Shown here: positions 52,709 through 63,995 of the stretch, piece after piece | How positions within the stretch are numbered: position 1 is the first letter of the stretch | How the letters are laid out: the number at the start of each line of letters is the position of its first letter | NCBI GenBank assembly: GCA_033064195.1 | Contig: JARBJD010000229.1 | Span: 56,611-120,610, forward strand | DNA length: 64,000 nucleotides | Direction: 5' to 3' | DNA from: Blattamonas nauphoetae | Lineage: Eukaryota; Preaxostyla; Oxymonadida | Translations under genes and position numbers: made by a program | The notes under the pieces: generated by a model | Databases searched by the model: none | The model's input: the letters and a program-made list of their open reading frames with translations, nothing else | Told to the model about the DNA's origin: nothing

Positions 52709-53101
52709 ACCCCGTGCCCCCTCACAAAAAATTTCAAATATGTCTGTTTTTGATTCATAAACACACTTTTGATAAAATTTTGTGATTTTGAGGGCGAAAA
52801 GAAGCTGCCCTTTTTGGCTCGATCCAGCCCATTATTTGTTTCAACACTTCACAAAGATCCTTTTTTCTATGGTACTTTTGAGAATTCACCAATAGTCTTC
52901 ACAGCCCCCCCTGCTCTTGAGCGGGGGGCTGTGAAGACTATCCGACATTATGAAAAAGTGTCTGGAAAAAGGATCGGGTGAAGTGTAGATGAATTTATAT
53001 CTCCAAAACCCGGTCTCAAATCCAAAAATAAATACTAAATCATCGTGAAATGATATTAAACAAAGCTCCTCTTAAAATATTGGAGGGGGGCACGGGGTAG
53101 G
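52709..53101. mobile_element. Miniature inverted-repeat element, about 393 bases
   Basis: Left end ACCCCGTGCCCCCTC (52709) and right end, read inward, ACCCCGTGCCCCCCTCC; ATCAT lies immediately outside both (52704-52708, 53102-53106), a possible 5-base duplication. In the middle a 19-base perfect stem (52892-52910 with 52923-52941) closes on a 12-base loop. No coding potential. It sits just upstream of the pseudogene at 53166. Confidence 0.65.
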
Positions 53102-53165
53102 ATCATGCCACTCAATTCTACACCTATCCCCCTGGCCCTTTAATCGTGATGATACTCCTCTGTTT

Positions 53166-55508
53166 TTGAGAACTCAGCCTCAAAGCTTCGGAACAATCAA
53201 GCAAGCATCAAAACAGTTTCTGTCCCTTGTCGACTTCGTCAAAGCAGGAAACAATCTGGACGACACAGCAACCAGACAAGCATGTGCTCTTCTCCAGAAT
53301 ATCGTGCCTGAATCCAATCAGAAATACAAGTTCGAACCACTCCTCTTCAAACTGGTTCCAATTCCCGATGGATCTTGTTCTGGGTTCGCAGAGTCCATTG
53401 GATTGCTCCTCACATCATCCAACAAAGAGCTTGTTCAGGCCACATTGCCGTTCCTGCATCGAATCGTGAACGCATCGTCCTCATCATCACTATTCGACTT
53501 TACGGTGACAGGATTCTTTAATCTCCTCCCGCTCGCATTTTATGAACAGGAAGTTCATCTTTGTGCCCAATCCGGACTGTATCTGACGAGAATTGTGACA
53601 GCATTCATCTTACAGGGTGTCCCATAAGTCTTGGTTTTTCAGAATTACGAAAAAACGACGCTGTTTTGGAATAAATCATATTGTGATATGAAGTCATCAG
53701 CTCACTTGTCACCTTTTGGATGAATAAAGGAACCATGAAGGAAATTACCGAACCTTATCCAACACACTCACGATCACGACAGCAGCCATCTCTAACATTG
53801 TGAAGCTGATTTCTTGAGAGATTCTTTGTGAGTGGTTTGCCTTTTCTTTGTAACACACTCGTTGTTGTATCTCTTCTCTGAATCTTTCTAGTTGTTCTTC
53901 TTCATCTCTGATTGGTCAATCCAAAGTCCGTTTATCATCAATCCTTCGCCATCCAAATATTACATTCATGAGACATTCATCTTAGCCTGTCATTCTCTCT
54001 GTTTCTGAGATATGACGAAGCCCAGATATGATTCAGTCTGCCACCTATTCTTAGCGATCATCATAATTCCACTTTTGACTGTCGTCTCTCGCGTAACCAA
54101 TTGTACGTATCCAGAACGAATCGAACAGTGGGACGCATTCATTTGAAGCAGCGGAACGTGACAATGAGTGCCATGTGCCAAAATCCCCAAAACACAATTC
54201 TCCTCACTGGCGATGTAAATCGATGACGTCATCCGTCCAGATCTCAAAATAGTCTGTATCTCTCACTCATTTTATCTCTAGTATTTTCTCTTTATCTGCA
54301 CCAGATGTCCGATCAGGGCCAATCCACATCAATCGGACACCCGATCTCCAAGCCCTGTATTGATTGCGATATATTCAGCCACAACAAGATATCATCTTTC
54401 AGATCGCGAACTGTTCACTTGACATCAATTTAAACGTGAGATGACGTCGATTTTTGGATATCTCACATCCTCGTTTTGGACGTCACTTCCAGAATTGACA
54501 GGTATCGTCATCTTCCTTTCTACTTCCAAAAATACATTCATTCAGACTGTTTTCTCTTCACTGGACAGCCTTGCCGTTGTTATTTGTCTCCACTTTTCAT
54601 GATATGGATGGTTTCAAGTTCGCTCTCGTGGACCAGCTCGCCATTTGCCAAACGCTCTCCATGCCATACATCTTCAGTATCTTGCTTCTCACTGCCCGAA
54701 AGTTATGTGGTTTAACCAAGCTGCCCATATCATTCAGAATAATTGTTGGGGAAAATTTCATGTTTTTGGATCGTTCTGTTCTCACTTCACATTGAACCAA
54801 TACTCTTCATGTTCATTTTCACAGTGACAGTTGCTCAGAGGATTATGTGAGAAAAATGAAGAATCTTAAAACATGAAGTTGATTCCAAGAAGTCAATTTT
54901 CCAAGATTAATGGGACACCCTGTATCTTCATATTCGTCCAATTCTTATAGATTGTGCTCCAAAAAACTCATTTCTTTGGACACTTTCCATGAAACCTACA
55001 CCGACCAGTTCTTCCGTCCCATCAGACCCTTTCTGGACTTCGTCTGCAAGAATCGACGAAGAATCCATTTTGATGACAACTCTCCCGATTTCTCCGTGCT
55101 GTTACAAACAATTCTCAAATGCTCGCCGTTCATGGAAGAGATGACTCAGTTTGCGCTGTCTTCTTCTTTGCTGTGGCGTTCACAGACAGCTGTGATTTCT
55201 TCGAACCAAACCTCATGACTATCTTTCTTCTTCAAACACTGAAAGATATCAACTATCTCGGATTCAACTATCAGAATAATCCGATTCAAACACGAAGAAA
55301 GCAGATTATGGCCAAATTGTGCGAAGAAGGCCTTTCCGATGAGATCGAGCTCCACTTCCGAACATCCGACGATACGTACGATCAGCCTGAGGTCTTCCTG
55401 GGAATGCAGCTGATTGCACTGTTTGGTGGGAACTACTCAATGTGGGCGACAGATGAGGATTATGCGATTCTTCGAAACTTGGCATTTTGGATTGAAGTCG
55501 ACGACTAA
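53166..55508 (+). pseudogene. Helical-repeat protein gene, relative of the FLNW family, disrupted
   Basis: Piece 1, 53166-53610: QFLSLVDFVKAGNNLDD, ACALLQNIVPESNQ, LVPIPDGSCSGFAESIGLLL, TGFFNLLPLAFYEQEVHLCA. Piece 2, 54925-55508, follows a mariner-type insert; excision gives IVTAFIL|SSYSSNS in frame. Then a one-base shift near 55160 moves the frame from FALSSSLL to VAFTDSCDFFEPNLMTIFLL and KQIMAKLCEEGLSDEIELHF. No ATG begins the open stretch; upstream is the MITE at 52709-53101, so the 5' end may be lost. All-helical, function unknown. Confidence 0.65.
53613..54922. mobile_element. Tc1/mariner-type element, 1.31 kb, probably non-autonomous
   Basis: Ends CAGGGTGTCCCATAAGTCTT and, inward from the right, CAGGGTGTCCCATTAATCTT (18 of 20 identical, then TGG shared... 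GG on both). Flanked by TA on both sides (53611-53612, 54923-54924), the hallmark target duplication. Internal open frames are short (up to 85 codons) and I could not recognise a transposase, although the length would fit a decayed one. Excision restores the interrupted frame. Confidence 0.85.
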
Positions 55509-55984
55509 AGTTTTCTGTTTCGAACAGCTCATCACGTCCGACACCATCGTCGCGTTCATTCATAACCACTTCAACCGATTCCTTATTTTGATCTGTTTTC
55601 AGAAAGCACGAGGCGTAGTCAAAATTGGGGTGAGATGAGATGAAGAAAAGATTTCTTCAGAATCAAGCTGAACAGAAAGGACCTCGAGTATAGAATCTGT
55701 GGACGAGTTGGCGGAGAGAGATCAACTTGAGGCGGCGAGAGGAGTTCGCGAACTAATACTTGGGTCACACGAGTGTCCTGACGACTTGATTGGATTAGAG
55801 GAGAGGTCATGAGTTCCGAACAGCGCGAACTTCAACATTTGTAGTTTAACAAAATGGTCAAATACAGAATCGGTGGACGAGGTGACATACATTCTGACCC
55901 TTTCATCACTTTTGATGTCGAGAGTGGAGAAGTCGCGTGGAGTGAGAGCTTTGGCGAGAATGATGAATGAGCATCGCTGACAGT
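55509..55984. other. No confident gene
   Basis: A minus-strand frame (55722-55988: ILAKALTPRDFSTLDIKSDE, FDHFVKLQMLKFALFGTHDL) has coding-like composition and could be a further, frame-shifted part of the gene to its right. No family recognised. Confidence 0.3.
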
Positions 55985-56677
55985 TCATTGATGTCGATTG
56001 TCTGTGACGGAGATCAAAGAAATCCCGTCAAACAGTCCAATGGTCTCGGCGACATCAGAGTCGCTCTCTGTTTCGTCTCCATCGTTCTCATTCACTTTCC
56101 ATCCTCGGAAACCCACAGCCTCTCGTCGCTGTTGATAGTTGTCGTAGTCTTGGCGAATTGTGCGCTGATTGTTCTTCCTCACAATCCCCCCATCGACGAG
56201 ATACGCAACTCGGTCGAGCAGCCACTTCGACTTCTCTGAAGTGCCGAGTGGGAAGGGAGGGATGTCTGGGAGAGAGGAATCTGAGAAAAAGACGAGAAAA
56301 GGAATGAGGAACACGAAAACAGAAAGAAGACTCAATCAGAGAAAAGAAGAGTCGCATCCAAAGGACACGACACTTCCGATCAAACACTCCCCTCACACCA
56401 AACCTCTCAACACTTCCACCAACGACGTCACCGGCGTGGCTGTCCCAACATTCGGCATCTTCCGCATTCTCCCTCCACCCACTCTCATCGTCTCGCTCAA
56501 ACTCGAAGGGAGAGCCGGTCGTCGTCTGACTTCGGCAAACGGAATGTCGTCCCCAACCAAAAAGAGAGAGATTTGAGGATAAACACGAGAAGACTGTGGA
56601 ACCATCCAAAGTCCATCGTTTGGCGAGTTTTCTTCACCTGGCTTGGAGAACCAACACAGAAAGTGCAGCCGGACCAA
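55985..56677 (-). CDS. Hypothetical two-exon gene
   Basis: Upstream exon 56677-56404 (VRLHFLCWFSKPGE, DDIPFAEVRRRPALPSSL, VGTATPVTSLVEVLRG) and downstream exon 56280-55985 (KSKWLLDRVAYLVDGGIVRK, RREAVGFRGWKVNENDGDET, acidic tail, stop). The proposed intron 56403-56281 starts GTTTGG and ends TTTTTCTCAG on the minus strand. The true start is not determined. Coding-like and charged; function unknown. Confidence 0.35.
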
Positions 56678-56689
56678 ATCAACAAAGGT

Positions 56690-58099
56690 GTTCAGGACAA
56701 TCGAGTGTCAGCCATCTTTCTGATTCTCATCGTTCGAAGAGGATCTTCACCGATTGGTGTGTTTCTCGATTGTTCATCTTTCGTTCTTTCAACTTCGTGA
56801 AGCTCCCAAGTTAAACGGCAGAACCGACATGTCGATTTTGAAGTGGAGACGTGGCTCGACAAATGAAGAAAGATGGACAGGACACAAATAGAAAGGAGAT
56901 TCTGTGGAAAGGGCCAGTGAGAGTGGAGATGAACATTCTGTTGTTGCGAGTTGGATCCGCTTGAAACCCTTCCGACACGCCACCACCTGACACGAACACC
57001 TGCCTCCCCAGAAGAGCCACACTCCAACTGCAAATCCATCCACTCGCTCGCTGCACTTCGGACTTGGCGTCAGACAAATCGAGGGTGAGTTTCGACACTT
57101 TCCGACACGTCCAGAATGGACGAAGCTCGTCCCCATCCAACTGGCCGATGTCGACGATCCCGTTTTCCACTGCGACAGAGCAGGCAACGACACCGATTGG
57201 GGTTTTGGGGAAGGCAGAGGATGGGAAGAAGAAGGAGTGGTGAAGACGAAGTTCCGGTCGGGCGAGGATTCCGAAGCGAGGAGGATTCGGTCGATGGTCA
57301 GGTTGGATTGGTCGGTCTCGCAGGGCCAGCGCAGACGAGAAGAAGGGCACACTCTTCGTCCTCAATTTCGACTGTTTTGGTCCAAATTGCTGGTTGTCCT
57401 CGATTGACCAGCGATGGTGCTGGGGAGTGGGTGGATGACGAGGAGACGAGAATGTTGGGCCTGAACGAACCGTTCAAATGGGTCCATTTCGTTCGATTGA
57501 GAACTGCCAGAGGTCGTTCAGTCTGTTCTCCTCCCCATTCCAGTCAACATCACGTCCACCAAGCACGAACAGACGCTCAAAGTATTCGCAGAATCTCGTG
57601 TCTTCGATGCCTGCTGCAGCTGCAATTCAAGTGTCTGTGTGCTGTTCCCACGAGTGGTCGGGCGGCACAACGGAAAGGGGGTTGTTCAAGAGCAGTTTCT
57701 CCTCGTTCTTCCCTCCGAACACCCATAATCAGCAAATGCTGAGACACTGCGGTGGGTGACGCGGGGTGTGGGAACATCGTCGATGGAGATGGAGACGAGA
57801 GTGGTTGTTGGGTGGGGATCGAGGGAGATCGAACGTGATCCGCGTTGAGAAGCGGAGTGGCTGCTGAATATCGTTCGAAGGGCGACGAGGGCGAGTTTGC
57901 AAGGGGAGTGCTGGTCGCTTTGCCTCCAAATCCAAGGCACAACGAACTCGGCATTTGCACATGCAAATAAAGCAATCACGAGGGAGGGAAGGGAGTCGGG
58001 GGTGTGCGGTGAATTAACTTCGAGTAATGTCGGGAGGGGTTGGATCAGAGACAGGATGAGGTGTGAAAGTTCGCTGGTTGTTGTCTGTTTCTATTCTCG
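56690..58099. other. Degenerate repeat-module copy and unassigned coding-like pieces
   Basis: 56730-56930 faintly matches module landmarks (an aagaggatcttcaccgattgg stretch; acgtggctcgacaaatgaag; gatggacaggacacaaatag). 57097-57350 plus strand has coding-like text (DVDDPVFHCDRAGNDTDWGF, SEARRIRSMVRLDWS), and 57540-57720 another (NITSTKHEQTLKVFAESRVF), in different frames. Probably a decayed gene of unknown identity. Confidence 0.35.
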
Positions 58100-59153
58100 T
58101 TATCGAAGGTTCAAGCCCTGCTGGTTGTTCCATGTGATCGATTTTATAACAAGAAAGTTTCCGTTTTTGTCGTTTTGCAGCATTTCATCGATCATATCGT
58201 CGATGCCCTCCATTCTCAACATAGAAATCATATTCTTCCACATCTGTCGCTGACCTCCACGGTTCCTGTTCCATTCCCGCTGAGTAGTGTTCATTAAGGA
58301 CAGAAAATAAGAGATTGAGATATAGCTTTCGAAGAATGTCAGACAACTTGTGAGCGTGAGAACGATCGGTATATGAAGAATAAAATCCATCGTTGGTCGA
58401 TAATAATGAGATATTTCGAGGAGGTGTGTGAGGAGAAATATAAAGATGGAGGATTGGTTGCCGTCGAGGATCGAATAGCGATTCACGCACAAATGGCATA
58501 TATACTTCTCCGATGGGACGAGAACTTGCTTCAATATCGTCTCATGAACATATTGTTGTTCACTGCCATCTTCGATTTTGAGTTCGTTCAGTCCAAAAGG
58601 AGTTGCAAGGGTGACAGAATTTTTTATCATTGTGATTAGGTTGACGTGGATATCGACTGTTTCGGTGAATGAAAGTGACACTGGATTGAGATTGATTATG
58701 ATTTGAGGGATAAGATCAGCTTTACGAGGGCATGTCGGAGTTTAGTTGAACACCAAAGATCAAAGTTCCAAGCATCTTCATTGCTGCTGCGGGTATTGTC
58801 TGACTGGCTGAAGAAACGAGCATCCCAAAGCACTGGACGAAGTTCGTCAACGATTCATCAGTGGTCTGCCCAAAGTTGGTGAGAAAAGCATCTGCTGACG
58901 TTTGATTCTTTGGAATCACAGTTTCGAGAAAGTACAGTGCCGTCGCTTCCAGAGAGTCATCAAGTGTAGGCTGTAACTTCACAGTGGCAACGAGAGATCG
59001 AAAGACAGCTGCTTGGATATGTGGAGATTCACGTGGGCCAGGACGCCAATTCAGAAAAGGAGAACAGTCTGGTGAATATGAAAAGAAGTGTGAAGAGATA
59101 CCAGAGCAAGGAGATTCAGTGGATGAGGATGTGTTCGTGTCTAAACCAGTCAT
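58100..59153 (-). pseudogene. FLNW-family gene with two one-base deletions
   Basis: N-terminal part 59153-58765 (MTGLDTNTSSSTE, CSPFLNWRPGP, AVFRSLVATVKLQPTLD, KMLGTLI) and C-terminal part from about 58720 to 58100 (KADLIPQIIINLNPVSL, ETILKQVLVPSEKYICHLCV, IPIVLTLTSCLTFFES, MLRMEGIDDMIDEMLQND). Between them, relative to the paralogues, one base is missing near 58765 (ATCTT_TGGTGT) and one near 58727 (GCCCTCGT_AAAGC). Otherwise full length. It may be a young pseudogene or an assembly error; reads would decide. Confidence 0.8.
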
Positions 59154-59459
59154 TTTTTCTGATTCCGAGTCGGATCACTCGTTATGGGTCTTTGAATAGA
59201 AAAGATGAAAGAAAGAGTTTGAGATGAAACCGATAGGAAATATTGAGAATTCATACATGGATGAGTGGATTGATGACATGAAATCATCGAATGCTTCGCT
59301 AGAATGCTTGTTTCCATTCAAAACCAAAACAGGAGACGTTTAGTCAAGAACGCCAAAACGAGCAGCCACAATATCGTGTGTGGTGAGGAGAGAGGCAGAG
59401 TGAACGAGAGGGCGTGAGTGGCGATGGAGGAGGGATAGAGAATGGCCATCTCATCGCCT

Positions 59460-59860
59460 GTAACGAGTTCTGCATTTGGATCGATTGCAGTTCATTCCCA
59501 AACTGTTCGCGATCATCAACGAACGAAGACTCACATTCACTCCTTTCGGTGATGAGTGGTGGTGAAGGACGGTTCGTTCGAGACTGTCTCTGAACCCTCT
59601 CGTTCCAGTGCCTGCAACAAGACGATCCCGTTCTGCTCTGTTTCGTCTCCTCCTGCTTTCCACGTGTTGAGAGTGTCGGAGAAGAACCAGTGGATGAATT
59701 GATTGGTGTCATCGTGCTCAACTTCGGTGAGGAGTGATTGGAAGATTGTTGGGATGTGGGATGAACAGACAAAACAGAGTGAGGGCTGGTGATTCGGAGA
59801 TAATTGAAAGATTGTTGAGAGCAATCGTAAAGTCGCTTTGTATTCTTCGATCCATGACAT
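59460..59860 (-). pseudogene. Highly diverged FLNW-family relic, C-terminal part
   Basis: Reads EEYKATLRLLSTIFQLSPNH, QPSLCFVCSSHIPTIFQSLL, DDTNQFIHWFFSDTLNTWKA, the counterparts of the LLLTRLLRICSYHQPT, PIFVTIPSCLTFFE and SIWxFLxxMxxxQREWN blocks. In a shifted frame it ends with MIANSLGMNCN, like SIEWNNLLGMNLP. A short stub of minisatellite-like sequence lies at about 59378-59425. Similarity is low, so assignment rests on block order. Confidence 0.5.
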
Positions 59861-60399
59861 CAGGTGACGATTCCGACTGATCTGGACGAGAGAGGTTCCA
59901 TTGCGATCAACGCGTCGTGCAGCACCAGATTTCGGATGGATTGAGGGTCAATGGTGGAAGTGGGTTAAGTATAGGCGCAGATCCGATTTTCGCTACGCGC
60001 AGATCCAAAATCGGATACGCGCAGATCCAAATGGATACACGCAGATCTATACTTTTGTTGTTTCTGTTCGAATTTATGGCTGGTGATTGTGTCAGAAAAC
60101 TTCAATACGGACTGATTTACTCTCACACATCTTTCAGAATAACAAATCGATTGAAAAAAGTTGATAAATTGAGCAAGGTGATTCCAAAACAATGACTGTC
60201 GCAAATTGCGATTTGAAGATACTGCTCTGGATGAAATATTGAAATTTCTGGTTGTGATCCATGATAATGCTAATATTCCCGAATACAGTGACAAAGAACA
60301 AGTGTTATGGAGTGTTTTGCCTTCGGCATTGGAGGCGAACAAGTTGACAGTATAGCGGCTTCTATTGGATCATACAGATTCAAAAGAATGGAGTGGTGG
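59861..60399. repeat. Unassigned stretch with an inverted-repeat-bounded 21-base tandem repeat
   Basis: 59967-60054 begins AAGTATAG and ends CTATACTT. Inside, the core gcagatcc (with variants) recurs four times at about 21-base spacing, with the gattttcg / aaaatcgg pair also inverted. 60197-60357 has a short coding-like plus-strand frame (LDEILKFLVVIHDNANIPEY) of unknown origin. Otherwise nothing recognised. Confidence 0.5.
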
Positions 60400-60960
60400 A
60401 TTGAACTGTTCGAGAGGTTTCAGAATTGGCCAGATCGCGGCTCTCCAATCTCCACGTTTGGCTCGAGCGCTTCAGCAACAACGGAGACGCTCTGCTGGAC
60501 GAGTTGATGGTGACAACGAGGAGAATCTGCCCTCCGATCGGGATGGGTCCTGTGAGAGGAACGACAGAGAGGGAGGGATCTGTCTTCTCGACAAAGAAGC
60601 AGACATTCGACTCGATCTGCTTCTCTATAAATTCCGCTCTGCCCTCAGAAACCTCGCCGATGATGCGGAGGTTCTCGACTGAATGTCAGGCGGCTTGAAG
60701 TGGGATGGTCGTCTGCTCGGCGAGGATGGTCTCGAGAGGAACATGGACCAGACAGTCTGTCTGGATGCCCTCGCCCTCTTTGATGTACGAGCCGTGCATG
60801 ATGACGCTGGCTGGCGGAGCTGCACCACTCGCGCGTCTGTGGAGGAGTTGCCGAGGAGAGCAGTCTGGTCCATTTCCCAGTGGAAGTTGGCTGGGTGGTT
60901 TCCAGGATTGGTGATGTTGAATGTTTCGCCCACACAGCGACTGATGTTGGAGGAAGGTGT
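60400..60960 (-). pseudogene. HYDIN-like (ASPM/SPD-2/Hydin domain) gene fragment
   Basis: On the minus strand: GETFNITNPGNHPANFHWEM, the usual 'novtvtNtG..pa.F.We' edge of an ASH domain, then after a frame shift ASVIMHGSYIKEGEGIQTDC, an in-frame TGA near 60680, and HSVENLRIIGEVSEGRAEFI continuing to about 60400. HYDIN-type proteins act in the central-pair apparatus of motile cilia. The fragment breaks off near 60960 where retroelement sequence begins, so it is a relic or part of a gene cut by the insertion. Confidence 0.45.
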
Positions 60961-61042
60961 TCCTTACTCTCACACCACTACCAAACCAGGGTTACCAACT
61001 CCTGAGTCTGGCGAAGTGAAACCATGGGTGGCCGATCCATCA

Positions 61043-62277
61043 ATGGAACTCTCCAACGAGAAAACCATTGCTACGGAAACTGACGAACTATCTGCAAGGC
61101 AATTGAACCAAGACGTTCTCCTTGCAGTTGTGAATCAGATTTCGCATCTTATTCCGAGCCTGGCAAATCAACCGTCGACACCACCTGATTTGTCATCGAG
61201 GACTGTACTATCACAATCAACACCAATAGTTGAATCGAACAGTCGTCCTTCTTATGAAACTATGCCTGTCATACAGAAAAGCAAACGTCAAACTGCGGAT
61301 CTGACACCTCATCATCATCATCATGTGGTCCCAAAAGATCGAAGTCCGTGCATTCCCGTCGTCGAAAAGGACGGCAATCGAGGCGAGACGAATCAACTTC
61401 GGGTACCAACAGTTCAATTTCGTACTCGTCTTCACCATCATATGACTCCGGCTCGGACACACCTTCGGGAAGATCTATCGATTCAGATTGCAGCGGAACA
61501 TTTTCAAGGCAGCATACCACTTCCAAGAAGTAAAAGTAGATCGGAATCAACTACGAAAAAGAGGTTAGTGACATCCAGACGTGATGACAGACATGATCAC
61601 AGCAGTCTCCTTCACTACAACAGACAGAGTCAAGAAAAGTTTAGAAAGCGGATAAGACGAGATATTAAGAAGATAGAACCAACATTTTCCGACAATTGGT
61701 TACAAGCTGCTCTACTCAACACAGCAACGGATGTGGCAAACGCATCCACGTCACATATGAAACATATCCTCGGAATACCAACAGAAATCGCAGCAAACAG
61801 CCAACTTCTTACAGAATTCCAAAGAATTCAAGATCAGGCCCTAAGGACATCATCACAGTCAAGCCTGTCATCGATCGCAAGAATGGCTGAAGCCTACGAC
61901 ATGGTCTGTCGAGGTGAGCCTGAAAACACATTCTAAACCTCATCACACAATCAATAGTCGACTCAGCGGACGCGGCGACATGTTGTGAGTACGGTCGATA
62001 CGTGAATCCAGCAAATTACAATCGCGTCTCCACGATCCTTGGATTGACGCAGCCGATCAACACGGCTTCGGATCTACTACTCCCGCCCAATCAAGCAAAT
62101 TCATACCCTCCATCGATAACTTTATCTTCGTTGCCACCGCCACAGCAAGCGTATTCATTCCAACCAATCCCTTCAACACAAGGGTTTTTCTCCCCACGAG
62201 GGGACGGGCCACCCCCGACTCAAACAAAGGGCCCCCACAACCGTCAATCGTTCAAGCAGCCACCAAGACGCAACTAG
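61043..62277 (+). CDS. Gag-like protein of the DIRS element, with an intron
   Basis: Exons 61043-61913 and 61958-62277 give about 396 residues. The 44-base intron starts GTGAGCC and ends CAATAG and is phase 1, like the introns of the DDE-like gene. Without splicing the frame ends shortly after the donor (GEPENTF stop). The protein has a His run, Ser/Arg-rich basic stretches (RRDDRHDHS, RKRIRRDIKK), a helical segment (NWLQAALLNTATDVANAS, LLTEFQRIQDQALRTSS) and a Pro/Gln-rich tail with GPPPTQTKGPHNRQ. Start chosen at MELSNEKTIATE; the frame stays open upstream to 60683 over host sequence. Family assignment is by position upstream of the RT. Confidence 0.6.
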
Positions 62278-62350
62278 TCAGTCACTGTGCGACGCCGGGT
62301 CGGCTTCTCAATGCAATCGCGGAGTGGACGAGGATTGAGGGCGAGAGCGT

Positions 62351-63995
62351 GTGGAGAAGGGGCACAATGAAGTGGAAAGACGAGGAATCAGTCAAGAGGT
62401 TACAGGAAGTGCCATGGGCTCCCCAGTTCAAGGGCAATGCAGTGGAGACCCAAGCATATCGAATCTTATTGGAGGAGGAAATAAAGACGGGTGGGTTGTC
62501 CTGGTGCAATTGACGGAGGTCGCCCTCTCCCTACACACCTTCCTGGTCCCGAAACCAGGGGAAGTGGCGCAAGATCCTAAATGCCACTCCCTGAACTCCG
62601 AACTCACCATCGAACACTTCAAAATGGAGGATATCTCCACAGCAGTTCATTTCATCAACCAATCGTCTTGGTTGACCAGCATCGACATCAAGAACGCATA
62701 CCAGCACATCATTGTCCCTCCTCATCTCCGCCGCTTCCTGTGCTTTCAATTCCAAAACCAATTCTATCAGTATGTGGGGATGCCGTTCGGGTTAGCGACG
62801 GCTCCACGAACCTTCACAAAGGTAATGCGAATTGCGGTGAAATCATTGAGGGAGGCTCTCCAGATTCCAGTAATTGCATATCTGGACGATCTTCTTGATT
62901 TGTCGGGACGAGATGGAATCACAATCGAAAACAGAGCTCGCAATGAGGATGTTGATGACTCGGTTTCAAATGTCTCTCGACAAGTGCCAGATTGTTCCAT
63001 CGCAGCAGATCGAATATCTTGGGTGGAGAATCGATCTGACGAATCAATCACTATCAATCACTCAAAGAGACAGTCCTCGACTCCTCAATATGCTCAGAGC
63101 TGCCAAAGCACAAGCTTTCAACAGATCAGTTGTTCCTGTTCGGTATCTCGCGCAGATAATTGGAAACCTGAACCATCTCAGGACAGTGATCCAAGTAGCC
63201 AGCTTGTTTCTTCTGAAGATGATCAAAACCAAGGACGAAGCAGTAGGACAGGGAGGTTGGTTGTCCAATGCCATTCTAACACCAGCACTGATCGGGAGAT
63301 GACCTTTGGTCGACCTGATCACCACGAACACACCGAAGACGTTCGAGGTCATCACACCTCAGGCCTGTCTCATAACGGATGCGAGCCCAACAGGATGGGG
63401 CTGTGTGGTCGAGATCTCAGGCGAAGAGACATACTTTCACGGAGTGGACACAGAAACAGAGAGGAGACTTCGAATTGGAAAGAAACAGCTGCAGTGGTTT
63501 GCTCCTCACGGCGTCTCGACTATTGAAGGACAATCGCATATCAGCCATTCTGATCAAGAGCGACAACACGACAGCCGTATACAACTTGAAGAAGATGAGA
63601 GCAGGACCAACGTTGTGTCACATCACACGGAAGACCCTTCGACAATCAAGGAAGTGGGTCTATTGGTCGCAGACATCCAACATATCCCAGGAGGAGAACT
63701 GCAAAGCGGATGCTCTCTCCCGATTACACCTACAAGCCGAGTACCAGCTACAGAGAAAAACAGCGCTTCAACTGCTCCACGATCGATGGTGCTTCGATCC
63801 GCAAATCGATCTTTTCGCCTCAAGTCGGAATACTCAATGTCAAAGATACTTCACTCTACGAGGACGAAGGGCAGTAGGAACGAATGCCCTCACAGTGAAT
63901 TGACGGGGATGAACTTCCCACTCTATTCATCCTCCGATCTTAGTGATATTCTGGAGGAAACTGATGATCGAACCAGTGACGATGGGGGTTCCTGA
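62351..63995 (+). pseudogene. DIRS-type reverse transcriptase-RNase H, multiply frameshifted
   Basis: RT motifs in order: MEDISTAVHFI, TSIDIKNAYQHIIVPPHLRR, FLCFQFQNQFYQYVGMPFGL and the catalytic VIAYLDDLL. Near 62900 the frame shifts to KCQIVPSQQIEYLGWRIDL and IIGNLNHLRTVIQVASLFLL, a TGA stops it at about 63300, then RNase H follows: LITDASPTGWGCVVE, and in another frame IKSDNTTAVYNLKKMRAG, EENCKADALSRL, DRWCFDPQIDLFASSRN. The last block is characteristic of DIRS elements. At least four breaks mean this copy is dead, unless the assembly has indel errors. Confidence 0.75.

Noticed and set aside
53990-54247. 85-codon minus-strand ORF as a mariner transposase remnant
   Set aside because: No DDE or helix-turn-helix motif could be recognised, so the element is listed as non-autonomous by its ends only.
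63898-63915. TGA in the DIRS pol region as a Trp codon
   Set aside because: The same copy has several frameshifts; a single TGG to TGA change in a dead element is more likely than a code change.
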